From NCBI GenBank assembly GCA_963281255.1, contig OY725505.1, positions 930,001-994,000 of the forward strand: a DNA stretch of 64,000 nt. The letters run 5' to 3'. Each line of letters opens with the position of its first letter. The stretch's first letter is position 1. The DNA is from Aphrocallistes beatrix. Its lineage: Eukaryota; Porifera; Hexactinellida; Sceptrulophora; Aphrocallistidae. The translations under genes were made by a program, and so were the position numbers. Below the pieces are notes generated by a model. The model was not told the DNA's origin. It saw only the letters and a program-made list of their open reading frames with translations, and searched no databases. This document shows, piece by piece, positions 1 through 10,390 of the stretch.

Positions 1-27
1 TAACACTAAGCTAAAAATATATAACTA

Positions 28-200
28 CAGTCAGGGTCGCTTAATATGAACATTCGTTTATTATGAACTAACCTCCTGGTCCGAGTTCCTTTTTTTAGAT
101 AGAATTTGTATTGAATCAAGTTCGCTTAATTAATATGAAGTATCTCTATTATGGACAGATTCTTGGCCCCCTGGTGGTTCACAATAAGCGACCCTGACTG
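28..200. repeat. pogo/Tigger-like MITE
   Basis: Terminal inverted repeats CAGTCAGGGTCGCTTA at the left and the matching TAAGCGACCCTGACTG at the right are each flanked by TA (26-27 and 201-202). A TA duplication with CAG/CTG ends is the signature of pogo/Tigger-type Tc1-mariner relatives. At 173 bp with no open frame it is non-autonomous. Confidence 0.8.
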
Positions 201-226
201 TATTTTTTTCTATGTTCTTTTGTTTT

Positions 227-249
227 AGAGAGAGAGAGAGAGAGAGAGA
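227..249. repeat. (AG)n microsatellite
   Basis: An uninterrupted AG dinucleotide run of about 23 bases just downstream of the first MITE. Confidence 0.95.
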
Positions 250-467
250 ATGAAGAATCTAGTCTAGTTATAAATGAATTGTCACACTTTATCTATTTAT
301 TTATTTAATTATTTATTTATATCTAGCAGTGTATTGATTGTGATTTTACCATTAAAGTATATTAATATGTTAATTTTAAGTGGGTTGGGTGGTCCGAAAT
401 CATTAAAATCAATCAAATGTTACATTAGAGTACTTTAGAATAGTAATGAAAGACAATATAACAATAC

Positions 468-1130
468 GGGGGCGCAGCATTTGTTAGAATTTTGAAGTAG
501 TCATTTGATAGAATTTCTACTGTTTGCATTTGTTAGAATTAATTATTTCATATGTTTGCATTTGTTAGAATAGTTTTCTCACATGTTTGCATTTGTTAGA
601 ATGAGTTTTCTCATATGTTTGCATTTGTTAGAATGAGTTATTTCATATGTTTGCATTTGTTAGAATGAGCTTTCTCATATGTTTGAATAGTCCATTCATG
701 CTGTAGTGTTGGGAGAAAAACAAGAAAGTGATTTCAGGCATTTTAGTTTGGAACAATTTGAAATTGAAAGTGATTTCAGGCATTTTCTGCTCACTGTGGG
801 GGTACGGTGACATTTTCAGAAAAGAATGTGGCCGAATGAGAGCGAAAGCAGGCCTTTGATTCGGAAACGTAGCAAAGTGAAAGGAAGCCTTTTGAGTTTG
901 GAACAAATTGATTTTGAAAGTGATTTCTAATTCGTTCTAACAAATGCAAGCATATGAGAAAACTATTCTAACAAATGCAAACATATGAGAAAACTATTCT
1001 AACAAATGCAAGCATATGAGAAAACTATTCTAACAAATGCAAGCATATGAAATAACTCATTCTAACAAATGCAAACCTTAGAAATTCTAACAAATGACTA
1101 CTTCAAAATTCTAACAAATGCATGCGCCCC
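468..1130. mobile_element. Foldback hAT-type element with subterminal repeat arrays
   Basis: The element is bounded by the 8-bp direct repeat AACAATAC (460-467 and 1131-1138), the hAT duplication length. Its ends are GGGGGCGCAGCATTTG and the reverse complement GGGGCGCATGCATTTG. Both arms are built from tandem units of about 30 bp containing TTTGTTAGAAT and CATATG; the right arm is in inverted order. The unique core at about 780-905 is also found in a second element at 25311-25997. No transposase frame is present, so it must be mobilised in trans. Confidence 0.8.
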
Positions 1131-1846
1131 AACAATACATGATATTTTGAAAGCCCAGGGTAATTGCCATCCATGGTCCAGATTTTGAATAGAGTGCCAT
1201 TGCCTTAGTATATAGAATGCTATGCTTCGCCGCACCGATAAATATTTGCTTCCTACGGCCCTGCGTATATTTCCAAGGGAGACATGTATTTGCTCTTCGA
1301 ATGGGATATGCTGTCACTTCATTGCTGTAAAATAAGCACTGGTAATGAGATTGATGTTACGAAGCATCTTTAATAATTTAAAACTTTGAGAATGAATATT
1401 TGATTTGAAATATTCTTTTATGATTACTGTAATTCAAATGTGTATTTTTCGAATCTGAAATCCGATAAGTTGGAACCCTTACCGTTTAGAAGTATTCGTC
1501 GCCACCAATGGAGTAATTTAGTATTATATGTATTTTGAGATAATTAAGTGATTAGATACTTTAGTCTGGTTAATAACGTGGTTGCCAAATGTTTGCCATA
1601 ATTTCTTTTTGAGTCAAAATCATTCTATTGATTATCAAAAGTACTTTAACACTATTTTTTCGATCATAAAAACATAAATTATCAGTTCATAGTTAATTAA
1701 TTGAGACTATCAATACTTTGTAGGTCCACTTTTGTTCTTTAACACGGCTGCAACACGGTCTGACAATGAAACCACTAATTTGCACAATACTCATTAGTCA
1801 TTTCCCTGTTCTACTTAGGGCGGTCAGAAAGTTAGAAAAAGTTAGA

Positions 1847-2162
1847 AGAGAAAACTCTTTGTATACCACTTCCTATATATTGTGTCGCTTGAGCCACCGT
1901 GTAAAATTATGGCCACAAACCACCCGACCTTCCCTCAAGAGTAACGACATTACAAGGGCATTACTAAGCGATACGAATGCTCAAATACAAATCAATCTTA
2001 GGAAGTTGATGGGAATGATACTCTCTCAGATTCAAATATCTGATAATGGAGCCTACTTTTTAGGGAAGGACGAGTGGTGAACGGGTGATTTGTGGCCATA
2101 ATTTTACACGGTGGCTCAAGCGACACAATATATAGGACGTGGTATACAAAGAGTTTTCTCTA
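1847..2162. repeat. Inverted repeat, about 80-bp arms
   Basis: Positions 1847-1927 and 2082-2162 are near-perfect reverse complements, with about 155 bp between them. A second, outer pair (about 1816-1837 and 2270-2292, core GGGCGGTCAGAAAGTT) encloses it. The structure sits at the 3' side of a dead Tc1-like transposase and is probably a small element nested in it. Confidence 0.7.
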
Positions 2163-2200
2163 GATTTTGATTCTGTAAATTGGTATCACTTGTGAATGTG

Positions 2201-2880
2201 TTAAGAAGTAAATTCAAGCTTCAATATCGATCCAATAAGGTACAATAAGAGTATATGATAGCACTGATTAGAACTTTCTGACCGCCCTAAGTATATCATG
2301 TGTTTATTTTGTCTTTTAAGTCTGGGAATGAAGTTGACCGTTCTTGTGCAACCCTCTTCTCCAAATTGGGCCAATTTATCATTTATGTTGAGGCCGATGA
2401 CCTCAACATTGTTTTCATTGAGCCAATTCATTACTACTTTTGAACGTTGACAAGATGCACCATCTTATAGAAATAGTGGCAATTTAAGGATTCTGTTGTC
2501 AGATGTAATTTTTCTTGGAGTATACTTCGATATAATGTACCATTTATTATGGTATTTGGCGGCATGTGCCACAAAGTACCTATCCCTGATGCCCCATGCA
2601 ACTCCAAAATCATCATTGATGGTGAATATTTCACAACTGGTTTTGTAACGTGGATCATAACTCTTGCCAGATGTTCTTCTCACATTAATGACTTTGAAAC
2701 TGCTTTATTGAAGATTCATCCGAAAAAAGCACTTGATTCCAATCTTCGAATGTGAAATAACGGTATTTTTTGGAAAAACACAATCAGTCCCTGATGTCTT
2801 AGCAGATAACAGAGGTTTAGACGCAGGACGGTAAGATTTCAGATCGCATTCGTCATGCAAACAGCGAAGTTCGAATTATA
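2201..2880 (-). pseudogene. Tc1/mariner-type transposase pseudogene
   Basis: Read on the minus strand, several frames carry pieces in the order of a Tc1-like transposase. They include KPLLSAK, a WNQVLFSDES block with the first catalytic Asp, an RRTSGKSYDPRYK block, KYSPSMMI with a following GASGIGTLWHMPPNTI stretch, and DGASCQRSK with the second Asp. The third acidic site (the SPDLNPIE region) is not recognisable. At least two frameshifts and in-frame stops separate the blocks, so no active protein is made. Family membership rests on motif order; the copy is old. Confidence 0.7.
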
Positions 2881-3178
2881 TGTAAAAAACTGAAATAGAA
2901 GGCTATAGAAACAAAATTACATCAATTTTTGTCATACTTAAATGACTATTGCACAAAATTGTTCAATGGAACTGTCATACATATTCAAATTTATTGCAGA
3001 ATATTAAGTATGTACAAATTCTGTAATAGAATACATCCAAAAAATTATAAATTACAAATTCAACTCCAATATTTATCATTTCAGGCGAAATTATTCAATA
3101 TAATAAATTTTTAAAAACTTGTGGGTAGCTCTACATTATAAAATATACACAAATACAGAAAATCAGAGCTTTTTGACT
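2881..3178. other. AT-rich spacer, no gene seen
   Basis: Downstream flank of the sugar transporter gene, which reads on the minus strand. It contains short AT-rich frames only and no repeat structure I can define. Confidence 0.5.
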
Positions 3179-4624
3179 CTAAATAATATCTGAAGAAATC
3201 TTATTCTGCTTCTTCTTGAACCAACAGAATATAGTGTTACCTCGAAACAGCTTTTCTAGCTCTGTAATCGATTTCCCCTTTGTCTCAGGCACGAACAAAC
3301 AAACAAGAATGCCTATAACTATATTGGCAAGAGCCAAAGCAAATAAGAAATAGGATCTGGGTACTCTTGCAGATATGATAGGGTAAAACGTTGAGATGAG
3401 AAATCCAGTAATAAAGAAAACGGATATGCCAACACCTGAAAAGACATGCTTGACTTTCAGTGGAATGATTTCCCCAAGGACGATGTAGCCTATAGGACCG
3501 CATCCAAGAGTAAATGTAGTGCCAAACAAAATTGTACTTAGGATAGGCCAGGCAATGACTGATGGACTTTGACACACAGCAAAATAAGCTGAGTTATTAG
3601 TTGAGTTTACTTGAGGGCATATTTGATCAACTGTTGTGAAATAGGTTGCCATCAGAATGTGCGAGGTTATGACGCCTATGATTGAAACTAAGAGGAGAGC
3701 TTTTCTCCCGATTTTATCGATTAAAAATATGTTGATAAAATTAGAAATTATGAGACCAATTGGAAAAACTAATCCAATGAGATTAGGGTCAATACTCCCA
3801 TTATCTAGCAGTGAGGAAGTATAGCTAGAGAAGAGACTCACGCCAGCGGTTTGATTTGCTACTAGTAACAATATAGCAACAAACCCCGCTTTTAAGATAT
3901 ACGGCTTACACAGGAAAGATAGTTTAGAAATAAATGGAAGATTTTCTTCCTTTAAAATCACTTTAATTTCTTCAATTTCCTTAATAGAATCATTTTCCCT
4001 GTTACGTAATTTTTGCAATGTGGTAAGAGCTCGCTTATCCAACTCTCTCCGTAGCAAGTACGTAGGAGTGTAAGGCGCGATTAAAAGTAGAATGATCTGT
4101 AGCAAACATAGAATGGACACTATATAAGCAATCCAAGCATAATTCAACAGAATTCCTAAGATGTAAATGGTTAAGATTCCAATCGAAATCGATATTCCAG
4201 AAAGGCTGAGGTGCCTCCCTCTTGTACTCTTATGCGCTAACTCAGCTACGTATATCGGTATAATGGCTATAGATAATCCACTTCCTATCCCAGTTATTAC
4301 CCTGCCGAAGATCAGCACTGCTGGAGCTCTACTGAAACCGATAATTATCCATCCTGCTGAACTAATCGCCGCGCCTACGATAATAACTGGTTTCCTACCC
4401 ATACAGTACGTCAGAGGCATGGCTATAAGCCCACTAATTGCTGCGGATAGGAAGAATGCTCCCGTGAATATTCCGTACTGATAACCATTTAAGATGTTGC
4501 TGTTCTTAATTTCACGCGCTATTGGAGAAGGGAAACCGTAGTTCAATCCGAGTATTAGGAATCCAATGTCGGAGGATAGAGTACAATAGAGAACTCTCCA
4601 TTCGGAGAGAGAGAAGAGATACAT
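3179..4624 (-). CDS. MFS sugar transporter (SLC2/GLUT-like, trehalose-transporter type)
   Basis: A 481-residue intact reading frame without introns. It should be a twelve-helix membrane protein of the sugar-porter family, moving hexoses or a disaccharide by facilitated diffusion or symport. Signature motifs appear in order: YCMGRKP (73-79, loop 2-3), GRVITGIGSGLS (107-118), PIYVAEL (123-129), the RG pair after helix 4 (135-136), PYTPTYLLRR (184-193, the PESPR-like site), NQTAGV at helix 7 (258-262), DKIGRK (303-308), GCGPIGYIVLGEIIP (374-388) and PETKG (446-450). A Cys-containing loop with NST and NNS glycosylation sites (336-351) lies between helices 9 and 10. Length and motifs fit SLC2A6/8 or insect Tret1-like proteins; the substrate cannot be told. 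The first Met gives a short cytoplasmic N-terminus. This is one of two likely host genes in the window. Confidence 0.9.
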   Translation of the reverse strand: MYLFSLSEWRVLYCTLSSDIGFLILGLNYGFPSPIAREIKNSNILNGYQYGIFTGAFFLSAAISGLIAMPLTYCMGRKPVIIVGAAISSAGWIIIGFSRAPAVLIFGRVITGIGSGLSIAIIPIYVAELAHKSTRGRHLSLSGISISIGILTIYILGILLNYAWIAYIVSILCLLQIILLLIAPYTPTYLLRRELDKRALTTLQKLRNRENDSIKEIEEIKVILKEENLPFISKLSFLCKPYILKAGFVAILLLVANQTAGVSLFSSYTSSLLDNGSIDPNLIGLVFPIGLIISNFINIFLIDKIGRKALLLVSIIGVITSHILMATYFTTVDQICPQVNSTNNSAYFAVCQSPSVIAWPILSTILFGTTFTLGCGPIGYIVLGEIIPLKVKHVFSGVGISVFFITGFLISTFYPIISARVPRSYFLFALALANIVIGILVCLFVPETKGKSITELEKLFRGNTIFCWFKKKQNKISSDII

Positions 4625-5598
4625 GTCTATCTAACAGATACAAACTAAAATAATAATCTAGAATATACCATATTCATAATACTTAGGCTAACCCACAGAA
4701 GTAGTATTTGGCAAATCATAATACAAATTTTACTGGTTTATTCGTTCAATATTGTAATATGATTATGCTTAGTTTATATTCTCAATACTCACTGCTCACT
4801 CCTATTTATGCATTTAATTATATCATATAACTTCTCTATATACTACATCCTAAAAGTATTAATGCATGGGGAAGACGTACATGCACTTAAACATTCAGCC
4901 AAGAATACCCATCATTAAAAAGTAGAAATCTGAATATAGGTTGAATACTGGCGTATTTAATGCTAGTGTACAACTCTAAATTCAGTGGTTCTCAACTTGG
5001 GATCGTGGACTCCTCCACGGAAGATATATTGCAGTTCACATAATATAGGAATATCTTACATTGGGGTGCAAAAAAGGTTGCAAACCGCTGACTTTATTGA
5101 ATACAAGAGTTGGCTGCAAATTACTAACAGTAAAATAATTCAACATCAGTAAAAAAGTAAACTGTTACTACATATGTCTATACCATAGTTTATAATCAAA
5201 TAATTAATAGTTAAAAGTTAAATCAAAAATGGCAACTTGTCAAAGTATCTGTTCTATCATTTCATGTGAAGACATGCAAAATCAAGTACGTATGCATAAC
5301 GTAAAGTATTGAATATGTATGTGGTACGTTTTACTATGAGTGTAGATGGCTTCTATTGTATAACATCATTTCTCCATAGACGAAGCGAGAAACAGAGAAA
5401 CAAACTGATCCCCGAACTATGCAATGGACAAATCGAAAATATTCTATTTTCACTAATTTCTGAATACAGATAACGGCTCAGTGCTTATAAAATGACCTAA
5501 ATATAATAGAGATGCGCCGGATATCCGGTTCATTTCCGGTATCCAGCTTTTTTGTCGCCTTATCGGATATTGCTCAGTATCCAGCCGGATAGTAGTAT
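4625..5598. other. Intergenic region upstream of the transporter
   Basis: AT-rich with no reading frame of note. It holds a degraded hAT-type MITE at 4983-5090 (ends CAGTGGTTCTCAAC and GGTTGCAAACCGCTG; flanking 8-mers no longer match). A run of CCGGATA-type inverted motifs lies at about 5515-5592 and looks like a small MITE cut by the LTR element. Confidence 0.5.
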
Positions 5599-5790
5599 TG
5601 TGACGAGTCTATGAATGACCAGTGTTTAATCAATAGATTATAAGAATAACAAATTAAGATAGAGAATGGTAGACTAAACGAGTTAACCTAAGCGGAATAT
5701 AAATAGAGTATCCTACAGCCTATATCCAAGCTATCTATCTAAGGTATCCTAGCAACTATCTAAATACATACTAGGTGACTGTCTCTAACA
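5599..5790 (-). repeat. 3' LTR of the retrotransposon
   Basis: A 192-bp direct repeat whose only visible difference from the other LTR is AGATTA versus ATATTA about 40 bases from its left edge. It lies downstream of pol in the element's own orientation. Confidence 0.95.
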
Positions 5791-5807
5791 TTACCCCCCT
5801 TTTGAAA
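5791..5807 (-). other. Polypurine tract
   Basis: On the minus strand the sequence AAAAGGGGGGTAA directly precedes the 3' LTR. It is the expected plus-strand primer site for an LTR retroelement. Confidence 0.8.
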
Positions 5808-5863
5808 ACGCTACATGTCCAAATGGGAAGTTCGGTCATTTGCAGGCCATCTCCGTCGATGTA

Positions 5864-8800
5864 CTAGGTCAGGTAATCGCGATACTCTTTCGCTTTCCTA
5901 ATTCTCAGTGGGTATCTACGTTGCTGGTTTGGGATCTGTGAGTTCGTGGTCACAGAAGGAGCTATGTTACCAGTGCTCTCATTTGGTGGCTCTTCCGGCT
6001 GGTCTCCATTCGCCGGATCATTCCTGGGATTTTCCTCTGCTGCAGGTTGTTCTTCACTCTCCGACTCGAGGGTGATGTCAAGTTCGGGGAGTGCATCGTT
6101 TTGGATGTACTCGGGTGCTGATTTCTCCTGTATGGGTATACTTACAACTTCACCACCTCCCCTCTTATACAATTTGCATCTATCTTTGTGAACCCATTTA
6201 GAACCTCTCTGCCGATTGATCTTGATATTATGGCCTCTACAATCGATCACCTGAAAAGGACCCTTATATCTCAGGTCTAGAGAGTCCGTACGCATTTCAT
6301 TGCGCTCCAGAACGTAGTCACCTGGGCATATTTGAGTTTGTTTCCTATTCACGCAGGTTCGTTCCTGCCTCTTGTCTTTGCTTGTCTCGTCATTACTCCT
6401 AGCAATATCATGAAGCTCATTTTTCAAGATTGTTAAGCTGTGCAGGTGTTGTTCATAGGACTCAGGCTTACCCTTACCGTACGTTGCGAGCATCGCGTCG
6501 ACTGGAGAAATGGGCTGTCTCCCTGTCATCAGTAACTGTGCTGAAAACTTTGTGGACGAATTCTCGATATTATTACAATATAATGTAATTTCAGGTAGTA
6601 GACTAGGCCAAGATCCTTTACTGAGATTCCTATCCAAAGTTAAGCATCTAGCCACCTGCTTCACTATCCCAATACTCCTCTCAGCTAATCCATCCGCCTG
6701 TGGATGGTAGGGGGAAGTGTGTCGCTTTTCAATTCCGAACTTTCTGCACATTTCTCTTACTTCTCCACCATCGATATTATGTGCCTGATCTGAGAGAACG
6801 CCTTTAGGTACCCCATGACCGCGATAAATCCAGCCGTTTTCGAATTCCCGGACGAGTGACTCCGCTTTCTGGTCCTTGAGTGGCACTGCTTCAATGTATC
6901 TTGTAAACACATCCACCATACAGAGGAAGTATCTATATGTATCATCTGACCATGGAAGCGTGGCCACGTCCATGGCGATGAGATCACCTGGACCGATGCC
7001 AGAGGTATTAAATGTACCTACTGGTTCCTTTGGAGTATTGGATGGCTTCCCCCGATGGCAGGTTAGGCAATCCCTACAGTATTCCTTTATGTCTCGCGTC
7101 ATCCCGATCCAGAAATAGGTCATCCTTATCATTTGTGATGTTCTTGCCTGGCCAAAGTGCCCTGCGCGATGTACCTCCTCAACCACGGCGTGCTGCAATG
7201 CTTTTGGAACCACCAGGTGCTGGTCGAAGTATAACACCCCATCGCGAAGGTTCAGATGGGACGCAACTCTTTTGAGCTGTCCTGAGGTAATATCCTCTCC
7301 AGCTCCAATACATTCTATGGCGCCGCGTGTTACTGGGTCCCGTTTCTGAAGCTTTATTATGTCTGATTGTCTACTTCGGTTTCGCACGTTGAACACTTTA
7401 TCCTCGAAAGAATTCTCGTCCTGGATATCTAGGTCGATGCGTTGCCCTGGAACCCTACTTAGGTAGTCAGGGAGGGCATTTTCTCTGCCCGGCCTATAGG
7501 ATATCACGTAGTCATATTCTTCCAACTCCATTATCCAGCGGGCAAAGGTGTGTCGCGGGTCCTTTTGACTGCGCAGCCAGCGTAGTGGGTTGTGATCAGT
7601 CAGTAACTCTACCTTGTCTGATCCCCTCAGATATGTGCGCCATTTTCTGCATGCTGCTATTAGACCCCAAGCTTCTAGTTGTCCGGCCGAGTAGTTCCTT
7701 TGTGATGACGTAAGTGAGGATGAGAAGTAGTCAATTGGACGTAAATCGCCTGACAACGGATCCCGTTGAGATAGGACTCCAGCCACTGCATTGGAACTGG
7801 CATCAGTCTCCACTACAAACTCTCTGCTCCAGTTTGGGAACGCTAATAGAACTGGTTCTTCTGCTAACCTCGATCGAAGCTGCTGAAACGCGTCATCTCG
7901 CTGTTCAGTCCATTCCCATGACCTTCCTTTCTTCATCAAATCGTACAGAGGTTTTGCTATTCCTGCCAGGTTAGGAATATACGAGCGATATAAATTGATG
8001 CTACCAAGGAACCTTTGGAGTTCACCAACTGACTTTGGAGTTGGGAACTTGGCTAGCTTCTGAGCAGCAGTGGGAGTTGGTCTCCTTCCTCTCTCTGACA
8101 CCAGATGTCCTAAGAACTCGACCTCATCAAATCCAAACTGGCATTTACGATATTTCACACGAATGTTTGCCTGCTCTAGACGCTCAAAAACATCTCGGAG
8201 GTCGGTTAGGTGCTCCTCGAAGCTAGTTGAGAATATTATGCAGTCATCAATATACGACTCAACGCGATCTAGACCCTTTAGGGTGTTGTCCATCAGTCGC
8301 TGAAATGTAGCTTGGGAATTTACCAATCCGAAAGGCATCACAGTCATTTCGTAAAGTCCCCTTGGTGTATTGAATGCCGTCTTCTCCACATCGTTTTCGC
8401 TGACGGGCACACACCAGTATGCTGAGGTGATGTCGATGACTGAAAAGTATCGGTACCCGTGCAATCTATCAAGGATGGTTTGGATTTGTGGAATGCTATA
8501 TGCATCCTTTTTAGTCACTTGGTTGAGTTTCCTATAGTCAATCGTGAATCGCTGCCGTCCATCTTTCTTCGCCACCAGCACGACATTGCTGGCCCAAGGC
8601 GAGCTTGAAGGCCTACATAGGTTTTGCGCCAGCAACTCATCCAACTGTCGATTGATATTCTCTTCCCATCGAGGAGGCAGTCTGCGTGGTCTATTCTTAA
8701 TAGGTAGTGCATCCCCAACTTGAATTGAGTGTTTGCATTTGTCTGTTCGTCCTGGTTTTTCGTCAAAAACTAATTCGTGTTCTTTGATAACTTCTTTAAG

Positions 8801-9286
8801 CTTTCTCTCCTGGTGCGGTGTGAGGTCCTGGTTTACCACGTTTTTACCTTGTAGCGAGCTTTCATCTTCATCTGATACCAGTTTCACAGTCCTTGCCCTT
8901 TCAAGCGGATTCCCTCCCGTGGCTTTAGCGTAGATTGGTACTTTCGCCCTCCCTAGTTCGACCACTCCTGCCTCCCAGTCGAATGCTATACGGCCGAATT
9001 TCTGCATAAATTTCCGACCGAGTAGGAGCGCTTGCTCCTCACCTGACAGAACCTGGATACGATCCATTCTGTCTTTCTCTCCAGCTATCTTGATAGATAC
9101 CTCAACGTATCCTTTCACAGTAACTGGAGTACAACATACACCATATACTTGTCCGCCGGTTGAAACCAATTGATTTTCCAAACCCAGTTCTATCATTGTG
9201 TTTTCATCCATGACATTAACCTTCGCGCCAGTGTCCAGGAGGGCTCGGCATGTACTTCCGGCTATCTTAACCGAGATTGTGGCAGA
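5864..9286 (-). CDS. pol: Pol polyprotein: protease, reverse transcriptase, RNase H, integrase
   Basis: Open from the codon after the gag TAA to the TAG at 5864-5866. The protease active site LLDTGA lies at about 9224-9241, upstream of the first ATG (9211). Residues below count from that ATG. RT spans about 140-380, with VID at 258-260 and YIDD at 320-323. RNase H has TDASS at 469-473 and DHN at 539-541. The integrase zinc site has H681, H685 and a cysteine cluster at 712-718. The DDE triad is D748, D808, E844 (35 residues between the last two). A C-terminal acidic, proline-rich tail follows. The protein replicates the element and inserts its cDNA. The frame is the same as gag, so expression should need readthrough of one stop. 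Confidence 0.95.
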   Translation of the reverse strand, partial: SATISVKIAGSTCRALLDTGAKVNVMDENTMIELGLENQLVSTGGQVYGVCCTPVTVKGYVEVSIKIAGEKDRMDRIQVLSGEEQALLLGRKFMQKFGRIAFDWEAGVVELGRAKVPIYAKATGGNPLERARTVKLVSDEDESSLQGKNVVNQDLTPHQERKLKEVIKEHELVFDEKPGRTDKCKHSIQVGDALPIKNRPRRLPPRWEENINRQLDELLAQNLCRPSSSPWASNVVLVAKKDGRQRFTIDYRKLNQVTKKDAYSIPQIQTILDRLHGYRYFSVIDITSAYWCVPVSENDVEKTAFNTPRGLYEMTVMPFGLVNSQATFQRLMDNTLKGLDRVESYIDDCIIFSTSFEEHLTDLRDVFERLEQANIRVKYRKCQFGFDEVEFLGHLVSERGRRPTPTAAQKLAKFPTPKSVGELQRFLGSINLYRSYIPNLAGIAKPLYDLMKKGRSWEWTEQRDDAFQQLRSRLAEEPVLLAFPNWSREFVVETDASSNAVAGVLSQRDPLSGDLRPIDYFSSSLTSSQRNYSAGQLEAWGLIAACRKWRTYLRGSDKVELLTDHNPLRWLRSQKDPRHTFARWIMELEEYDYVISYRPGRENALPDYLSRVPGQRIDLDIQDENSFEDKVFNVRNRSRQSDIIKLQKRDPVTRGAIECIGAGEDITSGQLKRVASHLNLRDGVLYFDQHLVVPKALQHAVVEEVHRAGHFGQARTSQMIRMTYFWIGMTRDIKEYCRDCLTCHRGKPSNTPKEPVGTFNTSGIGPGDLIAMDVATLPWSDDTYRYFLCMVDVFTRYIEAVPLKDQKAESLVREFENGWIYRGHGVPKGVLSDQAHNIDGGEVREMCRKFGIEKRHTSPYHPQADGLAERSIGIVKQVARCLTLDRNLSKGSWPSLLPEITLYCNNIENSSTKFSAQLLMTGRQPISPVDAMLATYGKGKPESYEQHLHSLTILKNELHDIARSNDETSKDKRQERTCVNRKQTQICPGDYVLERNEMRTDSLDLRYKGPFQVIDCRGHNIKINRQRGSKWVHKDRCKLYKRGGGEVVSIPIQEKSAPEYIQNDALPELDITLESESEEQPAAEENPRNDPANGDQPEEPPNESTGNIAPSVTTNSQIPNQQRRYPLRIRKAKEYRDYLT

Positions 9287-10177
9287 TTATTCGTCCCATC
9301 GGTTTTCATAATCTACGACATACACCCGCCGAGTTTCATTAGTTGATCCTTTCTGGCTCCTTCCTACTTTGCACTGATGGGCATCGTGTCCTCGAGCGTG
9401 GCATTTCTCACACACTCTATCTGGGCAAACCCTCCAGCCGTGTCCAGGCCTTCCACACGTGTAGCATGCGAACTTTGTTTTCGTTGCCCTATATCCTCCT
9501 GAGCTTTGACTTTGAAAAGATTTCGGCGCCGACCGGATCCTGCACACTTCTGGTTGTACGCTCGTGTCCCCTTCTTCAGAGTCTGAATCTGCGTGCTGTT
9601 TTGGCATATTATCAGTCTTTCTAATTGCAGTCCCTTCCTTTATTCGAGCTCCGTAATCTAGTGCAAGCCCCTTTTGGCGTAGGGTTGATTGAACAAGAGT
9701 TGCAAATTCCCTCGCTTCTTTCTCTGTACACGCTTCTCTCCCTTTGACCCAAGTTTTAATCGGAGGTTGCACCTCTTCCGGAAGCTCTCCTACAAGGGCT
9801 GTACATGCATCCAAATTGGAGTGTCCGGCTCGCCTTGCCTGTTTTCGAAGCCGGTCGAAGAAGACCTCTATTCGCACACCCCTAGCCCACTGCATTTTCC
9901 GGTACCGGGTCATTGCTTCGAATTGATCAATAGGCGGATCGAGACTTTCGCACAATAGCGTAAATGCGTCCTTCAGGGTTGTTTCTTTGATCGCTTCCAA
10001 TACCGTGGACTGTTCATATTCATTTCGGCAAATGAAGGAGGGTAAGATCTGTATGGCCGCCTTCTCACTGGAATTCGCTACTAAAGAGCTGGTAGCTGCG
10101 ATAAATAGCGGTTGCCAACCTTCGATGCGTAGATCCTCAGTAAGCGGAGGAATGGGAATATTTAGTGGGGCTGCCAT
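9287..10177 (-). CDS. gag: Gag-like capsid and nucleocapsid protein
   Basis: A 296-residue protein starting 21 bases inside the upstream LTR. The middle part (about 20-175) fits a retrotransposon capsid, including WARGVRIEVFFDRL near 97-110. The C-terminus carries two CCHC zinc knuckles (C238, C241, H246, C251 and C256, C259, H264, C269) that would bind element RNA. It ends in a TAA that is in frame with the protease immediately after it. A start codon so close to the LTR is unusual. Confidence 0.9.
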   Translation of the reverse strand: MAAPLNIPIPPLTEDLRIEGWQPLFIAATSSLVANSSEKAAIQILPSFICRNEYEQSTVLEAIKETTLKDAFTLLCESLDPPIDQFEAMTRYRKMQWARGVRIEVFFDRLRKQARRAGHSNLDACTALVGELPEEVQPPIKTWVKGREACTEKEAREFATLVQSTLRQKGLALDYGARIKEGTAIRKTDNMPKQHADSDSEEGDTSVQPEVCRIRSAPKSFQSQSSGGYRATKTKFACYTCGRPGHGWRVCPDRVCEKCHARGHDAHQCKVGRSQKGSTNETRRVYVVDYENRWDE

Positions 10178-10198
10178 TGCGTAGCTAATTTGTTATTA

Positions 10199-10390
10199 TG
10201 TGACGAGTCTATGAATGACCAGTGTTTAATCAATATATTATAAGAATAACAAATTAAGATAGAGAATGGTAGACTAAACGAGTTAACCTAAGCGGAATAT
10301 AAATAGAGTATCCTACAGCCTATATCCAAGCTATCTATCTAAGGTATCCTAGCAACTATCTAAATACATACTAGGTGACTGTCTCTAACA
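10199..10390 (-). repeat. 5' LTR of the retrotransposon
   Basis: Partner of 5599-5790. On the minus strand it starts TGTTAGAGACAG and ends CTCGTCACA, and should hold the element's promoter. A TATTTATA-type AT stretch within it could be the TATA region, but this was not tested. Confidence 0.95.

Larger units (their letters stand above)
5599..10390 (-). mobile_element. Full-length Ty3/gypsy LTR retrotransposon
   Basis: Two 192-bp LTRs (5599-5790 and 10199-10390) start TG and end CA and differ by one base in my reading, so the insertion is recent. Between them, on the minus strand, are gag and pol in the order PR-RT-RNase H-IN typical of Ty3/gypsy. A purine-rich tract adjoins the downstream LTR. 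No clear target duplication is visible (AGTAT left, ATATT right). Only 21 bases separate the upstream LTR from the gag start, so the primer-binding site is unassigned. All key catalytic residues are present. Confidence 0.95.

Noticed and set aside
5594..5598. Target duplication of the LTR retrotransposon
   Set aside because: AGTAT at the left and ATATT at the right do not match, so none is claimed.
5946..9926. Plus-strand frames over the retrotransposon
   Set aside because: They are shadows of gag and pol, which carry all recognisable motifs on the minus strand.
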